Origin: Sthenelais limicola
Lineage: Eukaryota > Annelida > Polychaeta > Phyllodocida > Sigalionidae
Assembly: GCA_942159475.1 (NCBI GenBank)
Contig: OW804094.1
Span: 54,122,966-54,186,965, forward strand
DNA: 64,000 nt
Direction: 5' to 3'
The notes beneath the pieces were generated by a model. That model saw only the letters and a list, made by a program, of their open reading frames with translations, searched no databases and was not told the origin of the DNA. The translations under genes were made by a program, and so were the position numbers. Positions within the stretch are counted from its first letter, which is position 1, and every line of letters starts with the position of its first letter. Below, one piece after another: positions 58,512 to 64,000 of the stretch.

Positions 58512-60357
58512 GTGTCATAATATAATGTACTTGTAAATTGCAACCCCTGTTGGGGATGGTAGGAGATGTCCGAGAAAAAATGCCACCACCCACGCGGGAA
58601 GTCCCCTTATAGTTCAAAGCAGTATCAAATGGAGGTGGCCCAGGCTGGGGAATGTCCGACACTCAGGGTTTATATTTTTCATTTGCTATGATAATTATTT
58701 GTTTCAGTGTCCATCGAAAAATGTGCCGCATGGGGTCGGGGATTTACAAAAATGTTGCAATTGACAAGTGCATAAAGACATACATGCGGCGACACGGTAT
58801 GACACATATGTATATGATCATCACTTGTGATCACTTGCTGGATAGTAATATCATAATAATTATGTGTCAGTTATATCCTTTCGCGATAGCAAAATTTCGC
58901 AAAATGGCATGGCCTTTTGTTGCTAAAATATGTGTATGAGGTGGATTCAGTTAACTGTTTCTTGTTCAAACCTCTTGTATTTACGGTAGCCCAAATACAG
59001 CGTGTCTAGTTGTTGAGACAGCCCCCAAATTAACAAGTTATAAGTTTATTAAGTTAATCAATCATTTAATGAACTATTTTTCTGTTTAACTTTATAATCA
59101 GTTTAAGTTAATGTATATATTGTGCGTTTCCAAAGGAAACGAAATTCTACGGTCAACTATTTGTGCGCAATGGCTAGATTATGAATATCAGACGTACTGT
59201 AATCTGAAATGCCTCGAATGTCTGTATTAGAAGAACACAGGACTGGAAGTAAAATTCAGTTTATTAACAACTAGGAAAGTTGCACGCTCCCTGTTTACAA
59301 AGGCAGTTGGATAAACATGAAAGTACAATGCAAGGGAATTAGACATAAGACATCAAACAACATATTGTAATCTAATAATACACAATTGTCTTTTAGTCTT
59401 TGCAATTCCGAGCTTGTCTGTCTCCAAGATTTGAAACCCAGAAATCCCAAAGGGTGTAGTAGGTGTAGATCACTCAGATTCAGTCATGGGTGGTCCTCTC
59501 TAAATGGGATCCTCTCAAAACCTATACAGTGGCCTCAAGTGGCAACTTGTCAATCAAACCAAGATAGCCAATAGAATACAACAAATGTCAACCAATAGGA
59601 TGTCAAACTGGCCTTCAGGGATTTACTGCAGAGATGGTAGAAGGTTGTCAATCAAGCAGTCCTTGCATAAGTGCAAAGTTAGTAGTGTTGGCATGAATTA
59701 CATCACACAGAGATGGGCATCCAGATATCCTCCCAGATAAGTGTCCACACTCCTCACACCAATGCTCAACCAACACCTCAAAATGTATCACATGAACTTG
59801 CTACTCAGGATGATTGACAGAATGGTACCCAATTCACTAACATTCACGAATTTTTTTTTTAAAAAATACCGTAGAATGTAAAAACTACACATCGACTCCA
59901 TGACCCAGCGATCAATATTAGTCTGGCAGCCGATCTTGCAACTACCCCAATACCATTCGAATCCATACCTACAAGGTTAACCTATCCTGAGAAAAGCATA
60001 AATTAACACAGTTTGACTGTCTATTACTTTGCCAAAGATTTGATAACGGCACTTGGGCCTGTGCCTAGCAATGAAATGATTTCTTCCAGAACAATTTCAC
60101 TAACTCTGCAAGCGCATTGATTATATGTGGAACGAGATGAGAGCGCTTAAAATCGAACCTAATCGAAATACGTAGGTACGCTACTCCATCCAAAACCTAT
60201 GTATTAGGGCACACTTGCGGGAATTTCTTGTCTATATTATGGCTCCATGCACCATTACCAAAGGGAGACCTAAATCTCATGAAAATGACTGTTTTAATGG
60301 TAGTTGGGTCAAAATGTCAGATTCTCTCTGATTAGATCCGGGAAGAATGTGTTCAAT
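58512..60357. other. No recognisable gene
   Basis: Unassigned. Short overlapping plus frames at 58652-58939 and 59386-59740 have no recognisable domain. Confidence 0.5.
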
Positions 60358-60545
60358 CTGTAAAGTACGGAAGCCCATCGCTGCCATCTCACCTCTCGCC
60401 TCTCACCTCTCGCCTCTCGTCTCTCGCCTCTCGCCTCTCGCATCTCACTTTTTAAATCTCGCCTCTCGCCTCTCGCCTCTCGCATCTCGCATCTCACCAC
60501 GTTTTCCATCTGCATAGTGGAGATTCCACCTTTTACCAAGGGAAC
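60358..60545 (-). repeat. GGCGAGA minisatellite element, inverted copy 1
   Basis: On the minus strand it is a (GGCGAGA)n heptamer array (60386-60497) broken by a TTTAAAAAGTGAGATG block. It ends in a unique 20-mer, GGCAGCGATGGGCTTCCGTA (60366-60385). The same order is found at 61790-62110 on the plus strand. The 90-codon minus frame is an artefact of the array. Confidence 0.9.
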
Positions 60546-60780
60546 TGGAACTAGGGGAATTCCCCACATGTGGCACTTCAATCACATGTGGCATGGTGGC
60601 ATGGTAGGCCTACATTGTGTCCTTGCTTTTTATTAGTAAATAAAGGATGCGTTTCAGGATAATGAGTCATAATAATATCTTAAACAATTATAGAAAAAAT
60701 TATGATGTGTTACTGGAAAACGAGTTACATACAGGGCACAAAAATAGAATTTTGAATTACAATTGTATTTTAACCCTCTT

Positions 60781-60905
60781 CTTCACTCTCCAACTCCTCT
60801 GCATGTAGGACGGTCACCCTCTCTCCCCATATAATTATACTTCCCTCTCTCCCTCTCTCCCTCTCTCCTGCCCCCTCTTCTCTGTCTTTCATACCTGTTT
60901 TTTGG
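60781..60905 (+). repeat. Pyrimidine repeat fragment, related to 35.4 kb
   Basis: CTTCTTCACTCTCC, a CGGTCACCCTCTCTCC block, ACTTCCCTCTCTCCCTC, CTCTTCTCTGTCT and TCATACCTGTTTTT follow the same order as 35080-35490. This shows the pyrimidine unit is a dispersed family, not a unique local expansion. Confidence 0.75.
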
Positions 60906-61140
60906 CCCAGGAGTGATATCTCTCACCTCTCGTCCCTCAACTCTCCCCTCTCACCTTTCCCCTAATGAGAGGAAATATTAGTCACACTGAATAATGTTTC
61001 CAATTCAATAGTCTAATTCCTTGCATACCTTTGAGTTTATATTGATGTGTTACAGGGAAATGAGTCACAATGATATACTGTTTATTTCCCATATTTTCAT
61101 TCATCAAACTTAAAATTGAGACTGGGAGATATGGAAATAT

Positions 61141-61256
61141 GAGGGAGGGCGGGAGTGGGGGGCGGGGAGACGGGGAGACGGGGAGGCAGGAGAGGGGGAG
61201 GCGGTAGTGGGGAGGGGCAGCTGGAGGGGGTGGGCGACTGGATTGGGGAGGCAGCG
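61141..61256 (+). repeat. G-rich tract with many G-runs
   Basis: Repeated GGGG/GGGAG runs (for example GGGGGGCGGGGAGACGGGG) give strong G-quadruplex potential on the plus strand. The complement of the motif is close to the CCCTCT array that follows. Confidence 0.85.
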
Positions 61257-61335
61257 GTTTGTTAGATATTTTGGTATTGAATATTGATGTTGTTATGTCC
61301 CAAAGAAGACATATGTACCAATGATGACAATGACC

Positions 61336-61752
61336 CTCCTTCTCCTGCTCACCCTCCCTTTCCCTCTCACCCTACCTGTCCTTCTCACCCTCCCTTTCCC
61401 TCTCACCCTACCTCTTCTGCTCACCCTCCCTCTCCCCCTCCCTCTCCCTCTCCCTCTCACCCTACCTCTCACCCTCCCTCTCCTTCTCACCCTACCTCTC
61501 CCTCTCACCCTCCCTCTCCCTCTCACCCTACCTCTCCCTCTCACCCTCCCTCTCCCTCTCACCCTACCTCTCCTTCTTACCCTACCTCTCCTTCTTACCC
61601 TCCCTTCTCCTCTCACCCTACCTCTCCCCCTCCCTCTCCCTCTCCCCCTCCCTCTCCCTCTCCCTCTCCCTCTCCCCTCCTTCTCCCTCTCCCTCTCCCT
61701 CTCCCCCTCCCTCTCCCTCTCCCTCTCACCCTCCCTCTCCTTCTCACCCTCA
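61336..61752 (+). repeat. (CCCTCT)n / CTCACCCTAC minisatellite
   Basis: About 415 bp of C and T hexamers, with an 18-24 bp higher-order pattern alternating CTCACCCTCC and CTCACCCTAC. The plus and minus frames of 161-215 codons here are low-complexity artefacts. Confidence 0.95.
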
Positions 61753-61789
61753 TACCTAGAGTCAAGGAAGTCTGCCATTATAAGTTCAG

Positions 61790-62110
61790 TCTCATTGAAA
61801 AAATGGATCTACTATGTGGGAAACGGAAGGCGAGAGGCGAGAGGCGAGAGGCGAGAGGCGAGAGGCGAGACACGAGAGGCGAGACACGAGAGGCGAGAGG
61901 CGAGACACGAGAGGCGAGAGGCGAGACTTAGAAGGTGAGAGGCGAGACTTAGAAGGTGAGAGGCGAGACTTAGAAGGTGAGAGGCGAGAATTCAAAAGTG
62001 AGATGCGAGAGGCGAGATGCGAGAGGCGAGAGGCGAGAGGTGAGAGGCGAGAGGCGAGATGGCAGCGATGGGCTTCCGTAGTACGGAGTTTGCCCCGCGC
62101 GCGTCACAGG
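61790..62110 (+). repeat. GGCGAGA minisatellite element, copy 2
   Basis: A (GGCGAGA)n array at 61828-62060 contains three perfect 21-bp units around GACTTAGAAGGTGAGAGGCG (61919-61987), then a GAATTCAAAAGTGAGATG block. It is followed by GGCAGCGATGGGCTTCCGTA (62061-62080). That 20-mer is the exact complement of 60366-60385, so two copies face each other about 1.3 kb apart. Confidence 0.95.
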
Positions 62111-62111
62111 T

Positions 62112-62864
62112 GGAATCCTCGCAATTAGGCAGTCCAGAGACAGTCCGGGAGAAGACACTTCAACTGAAGGATTAAGACCGCCATATAGGATAGAAATTCC
62201 AGTCGACCGAGCTGTAGTAGTAGCAGTGCTATGTTTCCATGCAGACCACTTGACTTATATATAATATATCCTGCATCTATGTCATAGTTATATTAAAGGC
62301 TAATTAATTCTGACTCATCATAAATTGTATCGCATACATTTGTGATATAGCGTCAATGGATTCACTTTCTGTTGGCTATCTTCTTATTAATTGGCTTAAA
62401 TGATGGCAGTACACACGATGTTATGAAACATTACATCCGTTCATTATTGAAATGTCTCTGTTTTAAAAGAAAAGATGAAGTTGATGATACATTAAATAGG
62501 GCATGTGGATAATCTCCTGTACTATAGAAGAAGGAAACAATATGAATGTGTCACAGTATTGTTGGGACCGATCATAAACCGCAAGCCAATGAAACATGAC
62601 AATGACAATCATATCAATATAAAAGTAAAGTGTGGTTTGCGTTTTCATTTCTCATAAAGTACCACAATACATTATTGATGCATATAAACGAATGGTGATG
62701 GTAAATGGTTAGACTAGCCCTCGTCCCTAAGACTGGTGTTGTTTGTAGGGCCCTATACCATAACATGATATTTTTCATTTTTAAACAAAGAAAATTCTAA
62801 GACTTGTGCAAGTCTAGTGAATGGTGGATAGCATTTCAACTAGGGAATGCCGTGGCATTGTTGC
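62112..62864. other. No recognisable gene
   Basis: AT-rich unassigned sequence. Confidence 0.55.
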
Positions 62865-63655
62865 CGGCCAATCACCACCCATCCACCCACTCATACAACC
62901 CCATCTCCCTTCTAACACCACAGCACTCGATCCCATACGTTATACCCTCACTTCACCTGTCATACCCACTTTTCTTTTTGCTTTTATTCCTCAAATTGAT
63001 TACGTAATAATGCCACTGTTTAGCTTATACCGCACCTCAAACCTTTTACTAGTCTTTACCTATAGACCCATGCCCGAATAGGGTCTTGTGACATTCTTAC
63101 CGCCATTACGTACAGCCATTACGTACTGAACTAAATAAGGCTCTCAGGAGAGCACTAACCCATGACACCTGAGTACCCTTATCGCAACCTAGTGACAATT
63201 TAGTATCTCTTAAAAAATCCCATCTCAGACCTAACCATAGCATATATATAGACACCGTCACGCGGCTCAAAAAATTCACGCGGCTCAAAAAATTCAAAAG
63301 TCTATCTCCTCACAGGACACTAACAAGAAAGCAAACAGACTGTTTATAATCATTTATTATACAATTTTTGTTTACCTCTCATTACTCCATCATACCAAAC
63401 CCCCAACCAAACTAGAAAAATCCGTCATACCCAACTTATACCTTTCTTACCTATAAATTGGCAGCTTGGCTATAATTATCATCATCATTAAAATTTAATC
63501 ATAGATCTCATCATCAACTCATTTATAATCAATCCAACTTTACCAATTTTACCTATTTAATCATCTTTTTTATAAACATTTTACCAACAATAAGAATAAC
63601 ATTTTTAATTTCCCAAGCTCGCTTTTCACTTCTCACTTACTTTAATCGACCGTGC
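62865..63655 (+). other. Long C-rich, G-poor strand-asymmetric tract
   Basis: For nearly 800 bp the plus strand holds few G; several 60-base lines have one to three. C is plentiful in the first half, and T and A dominate the second. This resembles 12041-12350. A long skewed tract may mark a retroelement untranslated region, a transferred organelle fragment or a transcription-linked skew. No mitochondrial gene was recognised in it. Confidence 0.6.
63258..63293. repeat. 18-bp perfect tandem duplication
   Basis: TCACGCGGCTCAAAAAAT is repeated twice without change. Confidence 0.95.
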
Positions 63656-64000
63656 AACAATGCCTATGCATCATTACGCAAAATCTCGGCGGAGGTGATG
63701 AGGATTTCACTTCCTTGGAATGATCGATACAGACCAAAATGACGTCAATAAACATCTCGCTCATACATAAAATACCTAAGATTTGTCGAGACCAACCGCT
63801 GGGGGTCTGGGAAAGCTGTTGGCCTTTGTCCGAGGCCTACATTTATTATACTACATCCACCTTTCCGTAAAGACTGGGGAACTGTGACTCGGAATGGGTG
63901 GAGGTTCCCATGTTAAACAAGTTTTGTCTTATCTTAAATCTTATAAGTGAGGGAATTGCTGCCTCTTTTCTGAGAAAACCCAGACTCTCATGCACTCGCA
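63656..64000. other. No recognisable gene
   Basis: Normal base composition returns. Nothing was recognised before the window ends. Confidence 0.55.

Noticed and set aside
61284..62128. Open frames of 100-215 codons rich in Pro-Ser, Arg-Gly or Arg-Glu
   Set aside because: Products of the CCCTCT and GGCGAGA arrays; open on both strands and in several frames.
62865..63655. Mitochondrial DNA insertion
   Set aside because: The strand skew is suggestive, but no mitochondrial protein, rRNA or tRNA sequence was recognised.
1..64000. CRISPR array or prokaryotic defence system
   Set aside because: The spaced short repeats seen are minisatellites without unique spacers, and there are no prokaryotic genes in the window.

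Overview
This window looks like non-coding nuclear DNA from a metazoan, most likely a marine invertebrate; the phylum cannot be fixed from the sequence. It is AT-rich, open frames are short and overlap on both strands, and there are no operons, ribosome binding sites or prokaryotic genes. What can be recognised is eukaryotic: degraded non-LTR retrotransposon ends with AATAAA signals, a GIY-YIG (Penelope-type) endonuclease relic, a hAT transposase relic, LTR-like and tRNA-derived SINE-like pieces, fold-back MITEs, and many microsatellites and minisatellites. I found no complete, confidently real host gene, so the stretch is probably intergenic or inside large introns. || Layout. 1-4.7 kb: a short hairpin, a diverged AT-rich duplication, a GIY-YIG nuclease pseudogene (3312-3799, minus) and a 403-bp MITE with TTA target duplications (4227-4629). 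4.7-13.5 kb: mostly unrecognised sequence, a SINE-like unit at 7.4 kb, a (GAATT)n retroposon tail at 12.0 kb and a G-poor tract after it. 13.5-20.8 kb: two 5'-truncated LINEs (minus), an LTR-like unit, one copy of a 266-bp dispersed repeat and a 97-bp hairpin beside an (AT)n tract. 23.9-26.4 kb: a 2.2-kb element with 28-bp terminal inverted repeats, CCGAA-rich ends and a 6-bp target duplication, flanked by a direct repeat. 27.9-36 kb: an LTR-like unit, a 115-bp duplication around an (AT)n tract, a doubtful two-exon gene model, and pyrimidine-rich nested duplications. 37-43 kb: fold-back elements and a hAT transposase relic split by a younger MITE, beside a LINE endonuclease fragment. 43.7-55.5 kb: old duplications, a purine tract and an 18-20 bp minisatellite. 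55.5-58.5 kb: a 243-bp tandem duplication with one visible difference, a second CCGAA element and a 96-bp hairpin. 60.3-64 kb: two inverted copies of an element carrying a GGCGAGA heptamer minisatellite around G-rich and (CCCTCT)n blocks, then a long C-rich, G-poor tract. || Most notable are the two CCGAA elements (24053-26270 and 56044-57255). Each has identical 28-bp ends and a perfect 6-bp target duplication. The ends share an outer 11-mer and an inner ACCGA, but the 12 bp between differ between elements while matching within each. No transposase was found in either, so they look like a non-autonomous TIR family. All claims are from reading by eye; no database search was run.
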